From: Pinus tabuliformis
Lineage: Eukaryota > Streptophyta > Pinopsida > Pinales > Pinaceae
NCBI GenBank assembly: GCA_031772625.1
Contig: CM062813.1
Location: 764,398,720-764,462,719, forward strand
DNA: 64,000 bases
Direction of reading: 5' to 3'
This document shows positions 45,288 through 57,702 of this stretch, in pieces (within the stretch, counting starts at the first letter, position 1; each line of letters opens with the position of its first letter). The notes under the pieces are model-generated. The model was not told where the DNA came from, searched no databases, and saw nothing but the letters and a program-made list of their open reading frames with translations. Made by a program: the position numbers and the translations under genes.

Positions 45288-46433
45288 CCATATTGACATA
45301 TCATTCCTAGTGACTCGATTGGAAGAACAAATCCCTAGTTCTTCATTGAATTCCAAAGTCAATGCTTGTAGGGTGAAGCAAACATCTCTTTAGGCACCTT
45401 TGAATTCACCCTGGCAACTCCGATATGTTTGGTATGCCTAACTTAAGAGGATGTTTTTCTTTGATGATTTCCCTGCCTTAGACATCGTTCGCTTTCATGG
45501 ACGCTCAAAGTATCTTACCTGGACTATCATACGTGGGTTGCCTAGGTTTAATGGCGACCCACTATCTACTGTTGATCATGTGGCAAGATTTGTCGCATAT
45601 GCCTTGAAAGCTGAGTTGGTTCATCACGATGTCCTCATGATGTTGTTCATTAGATCCCTTCATGGTCATAAGTCATGGTTACATAATTGCGAACCTAGGA
45701 GCATCTCATCCATTGAAGAATTCTTTGATGGCTTTCTTAAACATTTTCGAGTATGCCCAACATTAGACATTCAATAGGAAGCCCTCACTATGCATCAAGA
45801 AGACCTTTATCCCATAACCCCTTCAAACATTGATATCAATGATTAGTGATTACTTTACGTATTGAAGAAGGGAAATGGGAGGTTTGTGGGAATCGTTTTG
45901 ACAAGGACCCTATCTATGACACCTATGATGATGATACCAATAGGACCCTTGTCCTTCCTCACAACCCTGGGGTTATAGTTGAATTGCATATGGACCCTTT
46001 CCTCAACCCTTCTTGTAATAATGAATCCTTTCTCTCGCTTGAGTATGATTATCATGAGCAACCTGCTTGTTGTGTCTCCCCATGTCATCAGTCTCCCTTT
46101 CCTTCCAATCATGACCCTTTAGTGGCCATAAAGCATGACAGAAATGAGAAGGATCATGATGGGGATGATATGCTTGAGGTTGCCATCCATCAGAGGTTTA
46201 TGAGTATGATTGTTGATATCTTTATATTTTGGTTGGAAGAAAGGATCCTGTGGAATAGATTACATCCCTTTGTTCCCTCTTCTCCTGTGATGCCCCATGT
46301 CTGGTCATTTCATTTTCTCGCCTCCCGCCCTTGTAAGCTTCCATGTTTTCATTCTTGCCCTTGCCTTTGGATCTATTTCATGGGTAAGCAGAAGGGCAAT
46401 TGTTTTTATATTGACTGGATGATATGTTGGTTG
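45288..46433 (+). pseudogene. gag: Gypsy gag region of J
   Basis: Beyond the F insertion the older host element J continues. At about 45530-45777 there is a Gag capsid-type block ('LPRFNGDPLSTVDHVARFVA', 'VLMMLFIRSLHGHKSWL', 'SIEEFFDGFLKHF'), typical of Asp-primed Gypsy elements. The segment 45846-46430 is partly open and acidic without a clear domain. Its left partner (LTR and primer site) lies at 17116-18690, across F. It is broken, and cut again by a family A solo LTR. Confidence 0.65.
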
Positions 46434-49400
46434 TTTTGTCGCACAAAGTGTCTAGGCACCGCGACAACACTCAGAGTAAGAGCTGTCACTCTAATCCTTA
46501 CTCACTCCATTTAGGCTCTCTCCTAGACAAGTCAAGGGGGGTAGTCCCTAAGGTGAATGAATGAGAATGGCCTGTGAAACACAGGCTCTAGGAGACTTAA
46601 AGATGGACAACTTGATGACAAGTCTTGGTCAACTGAGATTGATAGAATAAACAATTAATACAAATAAGACATAATCACAAGAAAGAAATGATTTTAAACC
46701 AGTGCCTTTGTATTCAATTAGCCATAGACTAAACAGAAACAAGTTATGGAAAGCAATTTATAAATGTGGCAAAGCGACAATCATGAATAATTAAATGTCA
46801 ACGCCCAAAACCTTATCACACAAGATATTCTACCAATTAAATCCTGTGAATAATTATGAAATTTAAATGCTAAGCAATGATTCCAGATTTAAAATGATTT
46901 TCATTAATAACCCAGATCTAGAATAATTTATCATTCTCCACTAGGCAATATAATTTTTAAAACATTAATCACACCTGATAATAAATCACTACCACGAAAG
47001 GACACCAAGGAACTCTAGATTAACAATTTAATTATTCCTTAAGCAATTAATTTAATGTGGTAAATGAAGAAATTAAAAATTTAATGTGACTAAAAATCAA
47101 AAGACTTTAGTCAAATTTAAATTTTTATGGGCCATAGGCCACATAAAAATAGAAATTTCTTAAATGTAAAAGCTTAGATTCCACTTTTGATTTAATTCCT
47201 TAGGCATTCTAAAGTCACCAAAATTTAAAATTTTTAGATTTTTTAATGGTTTTAATTTTTAAATTTTTTTTTAAAGCAAAATCAAAAATAAAAAAAATCA
47301 TAACTAAAAATAAAAAAAGAAAATGGGAAATCAAAACAAGACAAAAAATAAAAATAAAAATCAAATTTTAAATCAAAACGAATCTAAAAGACAAAATAAA
47401 ATAAATCTAACCCAAATCCTAAACTAAACAAACACAAATAATAAAAATCAAATTTAAAATAAAAAATAAAAAATGAATAAGTTAACCAAAGTAAAAAAAA
47501 ATCAAATGAAACCAAAAAGAACTAACTAAACTAAAATAATAAAAGGTAAAATCTAAACCTAACCTAACGCATACAAATGAACAAAATAAAAAAGGTTGAA
47601 TGTTTTGTTGAGTTGTGCAGGTCCGACGACGGTGAGGAGGGAGGGACTGCGATATGAAGGTCTGGCGGCAGAGGCAGCGAGCAGCTCGATGGAATGCAGA
47701 AGATGGCAGCGAAGGGGATGGACTGTGGGAGTGCTGCAGGGAAGAGGGACGTGGAGGTTGAGGAGAAGGGTAACGTAGGGAGATGGAGAAAAGACCCACG
47801 CAACAGGGAGGGACGCGGAGGAGGGAGGAAATGAATTGCGCGGAGGGATAAGGGAGCTCGTTTTTGCAGGCAGAGAGGAGAACACGGGCTAGGAAGAGGA
47901 GAACATAGGTGGGAAAGGGACTAAAGCAGCAAAAGGAGAGAGCTATGAGGAGAAGCAACAGATCAAGAGTTTGAGGTAGTCGGGCTTGCAGCAGGGGTAT
48001 GGACGCGGGTTATGTGAGGGAGAGTCTGGGCAGCAGAGGGAGAGATTTCGAAATTTGCAGCAAAGAGAGGATGCAGATCTGAGATGCAAAAAAGAAAAAA
48101 GAAAAAAGAAAAAACGCAGGGGGAAAGAGGATAGGGTTTCTAAAAAACGTTTTTTTCTAGAGAGGAAAACACTCAGCAAAAAATGGTAGCTAGAAAACCC
48201 TTTAAAACATTCCCAGTGTACTTCTACTTTAGATTTCCTTGAAACCCTTATAAAAATGTCCAGATCTAAAATTTTGGAACCCTTGGATTGCAAAAAAATA
48301 AATAAAATTTGAATAATATTCCTAGGTCTGGACTGTATGAAAATTTCTTCCTTAGATCTGTAGTTGCATGACAACAAGAAAACACCCAAACGATATATAC
48401 AATGATAAAAACTAAAACTCAGAAAAACCCATGTTAGAAAAATAATTACAAAATTTACAAACTGCAGGCTCTAATTAGCGATATCTACCATTATGCTGCA
48501 CATAAATTAAAAGATTTTTAAATTTTAAAGGTGCTAACTCGAAACCCTCGTGCATCAGTAAAGCAAAAAAAATCTTATGATAAGCTCGAGATTAATTTTG
48601 CTGGTGTCTTCAGAAAACACGGATTGGGAGTTGGCTGGTCCAACTGAAAACTTCCCCTAACGCCCGAGGATCTAAAAAATCAAGATTTCTCTGCAAAACT
48701 CAATCCAACCATCAAAATAGAGTGAGAAAACAATAATAAAATTTAGACAAATAGAGATACCTGGCGTTAAAAATTTAGATTATTATTCAAACCCCAGCCA
48801 CTGAGAAAGATACCTATACTCAAATTACTCTTTAGAAGCTATCATCAATGGCATTAGAAAAAATTATGCATGAAAACAACACATCTTACAGTATTCCCAT
48901 GAAGAGTAACACCAACAGAATTTTAACCCCAAAGTTTTTCTTTATTATTCAGAAAAAGATTACACGAGCTTCTTGCTAAACACACGACTCAAAGGTCAAA
49001 AGTATCCACTGACAAATGACCTTCTATTTAAAGAGAAATCCTCCAACGGCTAGTTCGAGTGATCCTCGTCAAAGCAATCTCGATCGTTGATGAAGATTAA
49101 TTTTTTTTCTTTTTTAATTTCATCCATTGAAATATTTAAATATTTGGGGCAATTCGAAATTTTTCATTAAATGCATTTTAATTAACTCAAAAATATTTTT
49201 TTTGAGTTAATTTCCCAAAAAAATTGACTTTGACTTAATCCCCAGGGATCAAAGGTTTAAAACTTGGCAAAATAATTAATTTACCTTAATCCCAGGACCT
49301 TTTAAAATTTAATTTTTAGGACCGACGAATTTTGCCTTTGGAGAATTTAAATTTACCTAGGATCTAGAATTAATCAAATTTCTGGCTTAGGATTTTAATC

Positions 49401-49970
49401 AACTTTTTGGCCGGAAAATTTAATTAATTAACCTATGAGGGGATAAATTATTTTTCCAACCTTCAAGACACTCATATTTTTTACATCATAAGGGCGAAAA
49501 TCCATTTGAAAAAGATCCTCGCGGACCACCCATTTATACGACACAAATATAATCCAGCAGACCAAGGAATTTGTAATAAAATAACCTAACCAAATAGTTA
49601 GGATTATTCCCAAATCACTTTTACATAGACTCGATCTAGAACACTAAGACTCGCCTAAGATCCTAGCGACAAAATCCATTCTAGCTTTGAGGTAAGACTG
49701 GAGGAAAACTGTGCCGACCATCCGGTGAGACAAAAAACCTCCTAGAATGGAGATTGTCACTAGAAAAGTAGGTTTACCTAGGTCGTTACATACATGACAC
49801 AAATCTGCTGAGATTATTTACATTATACACATGCAAAAAGGATTTACATAACATCTTGGAAGTCAAGTTGATGATGATAGTTGTATGGCACAAACACATT
49901 GCTTAGGCGCTATCCCTTTTGCGAAAAAGGGGGTGTACTGCTATGGGTCGTTGACACGTGGTGGTCAACA
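46434..49970 (-). mobile_element. Giant solo LTR, family A copy 2
   Basis: A 3.5-kb non-coding block homologous, in reverse, to 60534-64000. It is flanked by ggttg on both sides (46429-46433 and 49971-49975), and its right end reads GGTCAACA, the complement of the TGTTGACC start of copy 3. Inside, on the minus strand: a TATA-like stretch near 49030, an 'aataaag' near 48940, a purine-rich (plus strand) part at 47600-48180 and A-rich text at 47100-47560. I see no primer site or gene inside. Its left terminus lacks a perfect TG, so that edge may be a base or two off. Confidence 0.65.
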
Positions 49971-49975
49971 GGTTG

Positions 49976-50235
49976 CATTGGGTCTATGATTACACTTAGT
50001 ACTTAGGTGATGTAATATGCATGTTAGAGTAGGGTGCATTGCATGCTGATTTTCGCATTACAACTAACATCATATTCTTTTAACATGCTAGAGTAGCTTC
50101 ATTTAGATTAGAATTGCATGTAGAATTTAAAATTTTATTTCTTGTTGAATTTTATGTCCTAACATAAGCATGGGCAACCATAAGACGCCTTAAAAACATG
50201 TTGCCCCGTGTCCTTAGTCTTTGATGTGCAGGGAA
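49976..50235. other. Short gene-free gap
   Basis: AT-rich sequence between two solo LTRs, perhaps more of element J. Nothing recognisable. Confidence 0.5.
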
Positions 50236-51345
50236 TGTTAGTTTTTGTAGCATCAGAGGTGTTCTAGTCTTGAAACTTTGTGGAGAAGTTAAAACAAAGT
50301 TCTCCAAAACCCAGAAATCGTTTATGGAAATGCCACTCAGAGATAGCTCAATTAAATTAATTGACCAACATTTAAATTTTTTCTAAGTTTAACTTAGGAA
50401 AAGTGGTTAATTAATAGTAATTAATTGAGAAAGGTGAGAATGCTCTAGAAACTCCCACGGATCGACTTGGAAATGATCTCAGCTATCAATTAAGTTTTAA
50501 TCTTGGTTGTTGGAGTCCCAACTAGAGATTATAAGAAGAGGTCCATGGGTAGATGTAGAACACACCCATATAGATACTCAGTTGCCCAGGCAGTTCGAAT
50601 TCCCAGTTGCAGGAGTGATTCAACAATGGAGATCGAGGAAGTAGGTGAGTAGCAGGTGGCAGAAGAAGTCAACAATGTCTGGAAGAAGGATTTCTAGTTC
50701 TGGAGAGTTAGAAAGAGGAAGCTGAAATTTATCTCCAGGAGGTTGCGCAGAGCCTCAAGATAGGCAGTTTGATTTGGTTGAAGGGAAGGTCGTTTTTAGT
50801 TCTAGAGGCTGGGAATATTTTCTAGAGTGACATAGATACATTTTCCTAGTTAGCAACAGGCAGGACGACTTGATTGGCAGCAATTCCAGCCTCCAGGCCA
50901 CGTGTGTGAGGGTCTGCGTGGAGGTGACATAGGGCCTACGCAGGGGTGAGTAGACGACTTACTTTTCAGAGGTTAGACAGTGCCATGATTGCTTGGAGTG
51001 AAGGTAAATTTCCCTCAGTAAATTTGCTAGTATTCTCTTGGATAGAATCGCCAATTTGGCGACATTTTATTGTACTCATAATTTTTGCTGCAAATAATAA
51101 AATACAAGCCCTCAGATGCTGCACCGGTTTTCTCGCATTGGGTTTTTCTGGGGATTTTTCTTCAAAAATAACGGTGTCATTTTTGTGTGTTTGCTATTAT
51201 ATTTCTCAATTTCCTGTATTTTTCCGCAACATTTATTTTATTTGGTGAAGAAATTGCAGTGATTAATTCAGTATTAATCAGGAAAATTAATAAACTGCCA
51301 ATCAGTTAGGAGAATTAATTCCAGTTGCTTCAAGGAATTTTCATA
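50236..51345 (+). mobile_element. Solo Copia LTR
   Basis: Starts TGTTAGTTTTTG and ends TTTTCATA. The flanks gggaa (50231-50235) and ggtaa (51346-51350) match at four of five positions. It contains 'gagattataagaagagg' near 50525, the 'cgcattgggtttttctggg' type block near 51135 and few 'acgcag' words. It is related to B1 but diverged. It cut into the repeat that continues at 51346. Confidence 0.8.
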
Positions 51346-52155
51346 GGTAACAGGTCTACGGTCCTAAGATATTGCTGGTGTTCTCATGACCTCCTTGTTC
51401 GAGTACATTCCTGCACTCTACTGAGACATCATGTCCTAGATGGCCCATAGGAGAAACTTTTCTCCTATATTTTCTTCAACCTCTAGATAGCTTCATGTGC
51501 CACCATCTCCGCCACTTGAGCCAACCATTATGTGCCCTCACCTATTCTATCATGATCGTATGTTTGAAGGTGGGTCTTCTAATCTTGAAGGTATGGCTTT
51601 TCATTATGTAATTGGGTATTTTTGCTTACTTATTATGGGCACATTTGGACATGGATTGGTGGGGGGATTCAGCGAAAAGAATGGGCTTTGTCTATACTCT
51701 TGTCCCCTTGTCCAGTTGGGTGGTTAGTCTTGTATCTTAGTCTCGAAGTATCTCTTTATTTTCTACTAGCTTTAAGAATGGCGCTACATGGGAAACCCTG
51801 ATTTTGGATGCATGGTCCCGCTTTCCGACACCACATACATCTCTCCCCTCCACTCATTATAGCCCCTTTCCACATATTTCCCACTTGAGGCCACATTTGT
51901 CCATTGGGTCCACAAGGAGTTAGCCTTCCCTCCCCCTTGTCCACGCTTTGGGTCGGGCCTGGAACGATGCCTCAGAGGATGATGCAGCTAAAATGAAAAT
52001 AAAAAGCATAATTTGGCCACTCTCAAGAGGAAACATACCATAAAATGAAAAGATGGTCGGGACATACAAATTTAGCACATGGGAAAAAGCCAACATGAGC
52101 TCTATCCCTTATCATTATGGCCATCACCTGGTTCCCAGGTCCCCCGTATGAGTCC
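51346..52155. repeat. Second copy of half of the long inverted repeat
   Basis: Same orientation as 14590-15330: shared wording includes 'cataggagaa...tctcctata', 'tatgtgccctcacc', 'gtatgtttgaaggtgggt', 'cttgtccccttgtccag' and 'gggacatacaaatttagcac'. Only one arm is present here. No gene. Confidence 0.75.
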
Positions 52156-54475
52156 CTTGATTTTAGGCATGTTCTATGCTTAGAGCAATCTATTTCAATT
52201 TTTCACAGTTGGCTCAATATCTTTTCCAGATTAGCAATCACATCAACATAATAGTAAATTGCAGATAGGATATAAACATAAATCGCAGAAGACAAGCCAA
52301 GACAAGAGGACACAAGATGTGGTGCTAGCTAGGGACAAACCCCAATGTGGGGAAACCCTTGATTAGTTCTTCTTATATGTTCTTCAATAGTTCAGCAGAG
52401 AGAGAGAGAGATAGTACATTTACAACAGAAGTCAACACTTTGACTTATCTAGATAAGAGCATAGATCATCTCTAAGAAGATGATACATGAGATCAGTTGA
52501 AGACATGCTACTTCAACTGATTCTCCAAGGTGACTCCTTCACCTATCATTGTGTTGCACCTCGTCATCATGCTGCACCTCACCGTGCTGCACCATGCTGC
52601 ACCCATCATCACTATGCTGCATCTCATCATGCTTCACCAATCATGACTGTACCCATCACTGTATTGCATCTCCTCTTGCTGCACTATGCTGAGCTCTTCA
52701 TTGCACTATGCTGTACCCAAATGCATGCTGCAATACCTCATCATCCTGTTGCTGCAATACCTTCTTGCTGCTGCCATATGTTCTTGCTGCTGCCATATGT
52801 TCATCATTACCATGTTGTACTATTGTTGCTCCATACTGCACCATGTTTCCTTCATCATGCTGCCACTCCTTTTATCACAGTGCTGCACTTTGTTACCCAA
52901 CACACAACATGTTGCACTACACTTCTTTATGATGTTTGTCATGTTGTAGTACGTTCCACACTATGCTGCTCCAACACTGTCATATCTTATCATTTGCTAC
53001 ATAGTTCACTGTTAAGAGGATTCTTCTATATGGTGCACTGGAAGTCATTCTAATACTAGGTGGACAACCTTCATGTTAAGACAATCCTACCTATCCTCAC
53101 ATAGCAACATCAAACTTGCTGCTTAAACTTTCATATGGCCGTAGCCTTCAATTCTCCAATAGACTTCCAAACATCCTTTAAAGGACCGCGACATACCTTA
53201 ATAGAACCACTCCCTAGCTGCATTGCTGCCTTAGGGCATAAGACAGCCCTTTGCTGCCCTACGCAAGCCCAACTGTGGTGCTATGGCCTGCGGCCTAGCA
53301 CAACAAAATCCGGTCCTCAAAACATGTCACAATCATCATGTGTTTAGTCCTCAAACTCGGCCTAACAGCTAGCTAAGATTGTAAAAATCTCTGTTTTCCC
53401 ACCCCGGTTTTCAGTTTCTCCTTATTTCTCCCATGTAGTTAAATGCCCATTCCCATAACCATACATTTAACAGACTGAAAAAAATAAATATTGCTGAAAA
53501 CACAAATTCTGGAAATTTTTCAGAATGCGGGAAATTGCAGAATTAAAAATCTGCAATCAAAAACAGCCATTAAAACACATTAAAACACTGATATTTTTGG
53601 TCAACTTGACCCTGGAAAAACCCCCTACAACTCTTGGGGAAAACTAGTTTGAGAGCTCTTCTTTATTTCTGAAAATTGCCTTTTTACAGTGAGAATTATT
53701 CAGCAAAAAATCAGCAAGCAAATTTACAACTTATCTCCTTTCCCGTGCCTCACAGCAATCTGGAAATTACAGCAAACAGGACAGCAATAAATGCTGTACG
53801 GCCTCCGTTTTGTGTGCAGAAAAATCAGCAAACTGCTTCTCGATTTTTGTGCAAAAATCTGCCTTTCACTATGTGCTGAATCAGCTGTACAAATCTGCTC
53901 AACTGCTGCCTTGGAATGTGTGCCAAGCTGCTGTCTCCTTCTCCTCCCTGCTCAGAAATCTCTCTTGCTCTCTTGCTCTCCTTCTCCCAATCTGCTCATG
54001 AAAGAATGAATGACCTTTTCCTCTTTTAATATAACTCCAAGTGACTTTTGGGTGATCTCTAAATCCAATGGCTGAAATAGATTTAGATCAATGGCTGAGA
54101 TTAAATGCTCATTTAAATCTCACTTTCTATTTTTTAATTCACCCCACTTTAATAAAGACCCACTTAGTCATTTATTTCCAAAGTCACTTTTCCTTTCTAA
54201 TTTTTCATTTACTTTATAAAAGTTACTTTAAAATTAGACTTAGTAACTTTATCACTTAAAGTCACTTTTAAATTAGATTTAACTTTATAAAATTATAAAG
54301 TTACTTTAGGAGAAAAATTAAATTCTTTTGGACACTTTTCCCTAGGCCAAAGATCAAAGCCTTAGGGAACCACCTGTCCTCCGGTACCAAATTTCAACAA
54401 AGATGACTGCGATTTAGGTTTGCGTTAGAAGTCTCTTTTGCTGTGTTGATACCTGCGGCTAGGTCACATTTTGCA
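52156..54475. other. Gene-free interval, possible minus-strand LTR
   Basis: The 'gggacaaaccccaatgtggg' block at 52332 resembles, in reverse, the conserved block near the end of the Copia LTRs, and a weaker second one is at 53610. A (ga)n run is at about 52392-52410. No gene is supported; the 188-residue frame at 52487 is read from repeats. Confidence 0.35.
52545..52995. repeat. Degenerate ctgcac/catgctgca repeat tract
   Basis: About 450 bp built from variants of 'catgctgcac', 'catcatcatgctgc' and 'ctgccatatgttc', including an exact local repeat of 'tgctgctgccatatgttc'. Confidence 0.75.
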
Positions 54476-54479
54476 TCAG

Positions 54480-56614
54480 CTGTAACCCTTCCTTAGATCT
54501 GCGGCTAGGGCACATTTAAGACCATACCATGCCCTAGGTGCCTGTTTCAACCCATACAAGGCTTTCTTTAATATGCATACATTAGATTTCTTCTCATGTG
54601 TCTCAAAACCTTCTGGTTGTTCGATGTATACTTCCTCTTCTATTACTTCGTTCAAGAATGTCGTCTTGACATCCATTTGATGAATCTCCCACCCCATCTG
54701 CGCTACAAGAGATATCACGGTCCTAATGGAAGTATACCTAGCTAATGTGGCGAAGGTCTCTTCGTAGTCTATCGCTTCCTTCTGAGCATACCCCTTAGCC
54801 ATGACCCTGGCTTAGTATTTCTCCACACTGTCGTCTGTAGCATATTTGACCTTGTAGATCCATCTCGAACCTACCACTGATCTGTCCTGAGGCCTAGGTA
54901 CCACTTCCTAGACATCATTGATCATTATAGAGCTGTATTCCTCCACCATAGCATCCACCCATACTTGATGCTGAACGACCTCCTGAAAACTAGAAGGTTC
55001 CCCAACCTGAGCTACGAAGGCTTGGTATTTGTTTGGCTGTCTTCGCTCCCTTTTACTATTCCTGGGTGCACTAATGAAGTCTTCTGCATCCTGCAGAATC
55101 TGTCGGAGTTCTCGGCTCATTCTTCCACTGTTAGTAGGTACATCTATCAACTCTTCTTCTTCCTGAGATTCCTCCTGTTCTGAAGCCTTGTCTTCAGGAG
55201 GATTTCTGGTACCAGTTTCTGCTGGTTGAAGTGGTCTGACCAATGGCTCGTCTTTCGACTGCTCCTCGGAAGGCATTTCTCGGGATTTTCTGAAAGCTCT
55301 ATCCTCCATGAACTTTACATCCCGCCGAACTACTACCTTCCTACTCCTTGGAAGATAGACTCTATATGCCTTAGCATTCTCGCTATATCCCACAAGATAT
55401 CCTTTCTCAGCAGTTTGATCTAATTTCTTTCTCTTCTCTTCGGGTATACGACAATATGCTAAACTCCCAAATATCCTGAAATGACTGACTTCAGGTGTCT
55501 TCCCAGTGAAGACCTTCTTCGGAGTGATTTTGCCCAATGCCCTGTGAGGAGTCCTGTTCTGGACATAAACTATCGTGCTGCATGCTTTTGCCCACAAGAA
55601 TTTAGGCATATCCTGATCATACAACATTGCCCTAGCTACTTCCGCAATAGTTCTGTTTTTCCTTTCTGCTACTCCATTCTACTTCGGATTGTAGGGAGTT
55701 GTCCACTCTCTTCTGCCTTCCTTAGCGCAAAAATTGGTGAAGTCCTTGTCAACATACTCTCCTCCATTGTTCGAGCGCAACACTTTTATCTTCTTTCCTA
55801 TCAGATTCTCCACTAGAGCCTTGAACTCTTTGAATCGACTGAAAACCTCATCCTTGGTTTTCAGAAAGTAGATCCAAGTCTTCTTGGAATGGTCATCGAT
55901 GAAGGTGACGAAGTATTCGGCACCACTAAGAGCTTTTTTGGATATCGTTCTGCAAATGTCTGTGTGTATTAATCCTAGCACACTCTTCGCCCTATTGTTA
56001 CTTCTGGAAAATGCAGCTTTGGCATACTTGCCCAGAGTGCACCCTCTGCATACATCATCCCGTTCAGTACTTAGTTCTGGAACTCCTAATATTGTTTTCC
56101 CAAGAATTCTCAGAGCCCCATGGTGTAAGTGTCTCATCCTCTTGTGCCAAAGCTCATTCAAGTCTTTGTCTCCATTACTGCCTATCAATGCCATTGGTGA
56201 TTCTCGCTGTAACTTGTACAACTTGTTTCTTCTGATTCCAATCTGAACCTTCTTTTTCCAACTTGGGTGTTTGACATATACTTTCTCCTTAATGAAGAAA
56301 ACGTCATAGCCCTTGTTTTGAAGTTGAGATACGAAATGTAAGTTCATCCGCAATCCCGACACATGTAGCACATTGGTTTCCCGAAGTCGCTCTCCTGCTT
56401 TGGTTTGAAAAAGTATGGTATCTCTTCCTACTGGAGTACAATTTGCGTTATTCCCCTTGGTGATTTGAAAATTCATTCTTTCTTCCTGATAATCTGAAAA
56501 ACATTCTCGGATTCCTGTCATATGCCAGGAAGCTCCACTGTCTATATACCAAACCTCTGAGGAGGCAGAGCTTGCAAGGCAAGCGACTTCTTCTTCCAAT
56601 TTGGAAGCTAACAT
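54480..56614 (-). pseudogene. pol: Copia pol region of I
   Basis: Minus-strand order: protease 'WYIDSGASWHMTG' (about 56550), pre-integrase 'LWHKRMRHLHHGALRILG' (about 56120), integrase core 'DICRTISKKALSG', 'FVTFIDDHSKKTWIYF', 'NGGEYVDKDF' (about 55950-55740), 'KFLWAKACSTIVYVQNRTPH' (about 55590), an acidic linker, and reverse transcriptase start 'MDVKTTFLNEVIEEEVYIEQ', 'YGLKQAPRAWY' (about 54680-54530). A few breaks; RNase H and the rest of RT are absent. Confidence 0.85.
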
Positions 56615-56730
56615 CTAATATTCGTCCCTTTTGCATTCTTCCGGAAATCTGCGCGAGTCCGCCTGAGTGGATGCCTCTACATCATGCTCTTGACCAATAA
56701 TCGATTTTCCTTTCCTGTTGTTGGATCTCT

Positions 56731-56741
56731 ACTCTGATACC
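56731..56741 (-). promoter_or_regulatory. Primer binding site of I
   Basis: On the minus strand TGGTATCAGAG directly after the LTR, complementary to initiator methionine tRNA. Confidence 0.85.
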
Positions 56742-57702
56742 ATGTGAAAATTTCTAAACTGAAATTCTATCACTGCAACAACTGATTTATTTCACCTACT
56801 TATTATTCTCAATAAGTTATTTACGAAATTCCTTCAACAAATATTAAAATAAATTCTACTGCAGTTATCACACAATTACCCAACGAAAAATACATGCACA
56901 AGAATTAATCACATCGACATAGTTATTTTTGGACAATTGGCCCTGGAAAAACCCAATGCGGGAAAACGATGCAGCGATGAGGGCTTTATCAATCTTCAAC
57001 AACAATTGCTTTTACAAGGAATGATTTTACAGAGAAACTGAAAGAAAACACCTAAGACTTTCCCTTTGAGACCATCTGACACTTTGGAGACCCTGCTCCC
57101 ACTTCTGCGTCACCCCTGTGTCACTCTGATTGACCCAACGTGGCTCTGAGTGGCTCTGCGTCCCTCTGCGTCAGCCAGCGTAGGCTCCGCGTCTCTCCTC
57201 TACACTGCGTATCTCTTTCTGCGCTATCTTCCACTGTCCTTGCGTCACCTCCTCCTCGATCACTGCCTGCTGTTGAAGCCCTCTTCTTCCTCCACCCTAC
57301 AACTTCCTTTGAAATCGGTCTCCTCTTCCTTGAGAATCGAATTTCCTTGAGATACTGAGTATCTGCCGGTATGTCTCCAAATGATCCTCAAGTCTTCTCT
57401 TATACTTTTCCTGTTGATGAATCAATGATCAAGATTAAGTCCCTAATCAACGGCTAAGATTAAAACAGACTTGATCCTTGTCTCTTAGAAGCTTCTCATC
57501 CTTATCTTTATTAATACCCATTAATATTTTTATTTTCCTAAGTTTAGACTTAGGAACCCATTAAAAATATTAATTATTTTAATAACTCCTCATCCAGATG
57601 GAATTTCTCAAAACGATTTCTGGGTCTTGGAGATCTCATGTGCCTTAGCCTCTCCTCCAAATTTCAAGACTAGAGCACATCCGATGCTACCAAAAATCAA
57701 CA
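56742..57702 (-). repeat. 5' LTR of I
   Basis: Minus-strand TGTTGATTTTTGG...TTTTCACA, 961 bp. Plus-strand 57090-57240 shows the complement of the 'acgcag' words ('ctgcgtc', 'ccagcgtagg'), and 56950-56985 the complement of the conserved 'gcattgggttttt' block. Confidence 0.9.

Larger units (their letters stand above)
54480..57702 (-). mobile_element. Minus-strand Copia element I, pol without gag, 3' truncated
   Basis: The 5' LTR (56742-57702) and primer site are present. Then, within 130 bp, comes protease, followed by integrase and the front of reverse transcriptase; the element stops near 54480-54530 with no 3' LTR. No Gag domain lies between primer site and protease, as in D1. The LTR belongs to the same group as B1/C1/D1 (minus-strand start TGTTGATTTTTGG). 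It is inserted in the gag frame of K. Breaks are few compared with D1, so it may be younger. Confidence 0.85.

Noticed and set aside
52487-53053. 188-residue His/Cys-rich frame resembling a metal-binding protein
   Set aside because: Read entirely from the degenerate ctgcac/catcat repeat tract.
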